33,299 nt of DNA, taken from positions 1 to 33,299 of the forward strand of contig CATKXW010000025.1 in NCBI GenBank assembly GCA_949840905.1. Direction: 5' to 3'. The translations under genes were made by a program, and so were the position numbers. Below, one piece after another: positions 33,228 to 33,299 of the stretch. Position 1 is the stretch's first letter. Every line of letters starts with the position of its first letter. The DNA comes from an uncultured Eggerthellaceae bacterium. Its GTDB lineage: Bacteria > Actinomycetota > Coriobacteriia > Coriobacteriales > Eggerthellaceae. The notes under the pieces were generated by a model, which saw only the letters and a program-made list of their open reading frames with translations, was not told the origin of the DNA and searched no databases.

Positions 33228-33256
33228 TTGACAAGTCGTTTACAGAAGCGTAATGT
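33228..33256 (+). promoter_or_regulatory. Strong promoter, probably for a stable RNA operon beyond the window
   Basis: Perfect -35 TTGACA (33228-33233), 17-base spacer, -10 TAATGT (33251-33256). The spacer words GTTTAC and GCGTA stand at exactly the same offsets as in the tRNA-tuf promoter at 11256. No gene starts in the remaining 43 bases, which look like an untranslated leader. An rRNA or tRNA operon is inferred. Confidence 0.6.
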
Positions 33257-33299
33257 ACTCACTCGCGCCAAACGAAAGCGCGGCGCACCACAGAGCACG

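Overview
The window looks like chromosome of a Coriobacteriia member (Actinomycetota, Eggerthellaceae-like). This is inferred from the high G+C content with mostly GGAG-type ribosome sites, the EF-Tu sequence style, a DUF1846 protein, a type Ic aspartate aminotransferase, a CIRCE-controlled groESL, a PutP symporter and a secreted protein with BspA-type and InlB B-type repeats. Genus was not determined.

Left part (1-8200), accessory: the 3' end of an unrecognised gene; two RNA-type hairpins; a hipBA toxin-antitoxin pair behind an AT-rich palindromic operator; a nested inverted-repeat element without a gene (about 2065-2267); and a secreted protein of about 1445 residues whose middle has much lower G+C than its ends. 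A strong convergent hairpin separates it from an aminotransferase gene on the minus strand.

Middle part (8200-20600), mostly core: putP; two back-to-back palindromes; a secreted NlpC/P60 cell wall hydrolase; then the classic translation cluster tRNA-Tyr, tRNA-Thr, tRNA-Met, tuf, rpmG, tRNA-Trp, secE, nusG, rplK, rplA. A canonical promoter starts the cluster and a UUCG-loop terminator ends it directly after rplA, so rplJ and rplL do not follow. Then come murJ (minus) divergent from nadK (plus), a DUF1846 gene (minus) and rpmF (plus).

Right part (20600-33299): a response regulator and sensor kinase operon (minus); groES-groEL behind a textbook promoter and CIRCE; a predicted heavy-metal exporter co-transcribed with a flavodiiron protein; a truncated universal-stress-protein remnant; an overlapping xpaC-like/TelA-like pair (minus); a tRNA-Lys, tRNA-Gln, tRNA-Glu operon (minus) with its own promoter and terminator; tRNA-Arg (plus); a lipoprotein cyclophilin; and cca (minus). 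The last 75 bases hold a strong promoter that closely resembles the tRNA-tuf promoter and probably drives a stable RNA operon beyond the window.

No CRISPR array, intact insertion sequence, prophage or clearly new multi-gene system was seen. The least explained items are the nested palindromic element, the mosaic surface protein, the shared promoter architecture, the uL11 tail and the tRNA-to-tuf leader hairpin. All calls come from reading sequence alone; no database search was run.
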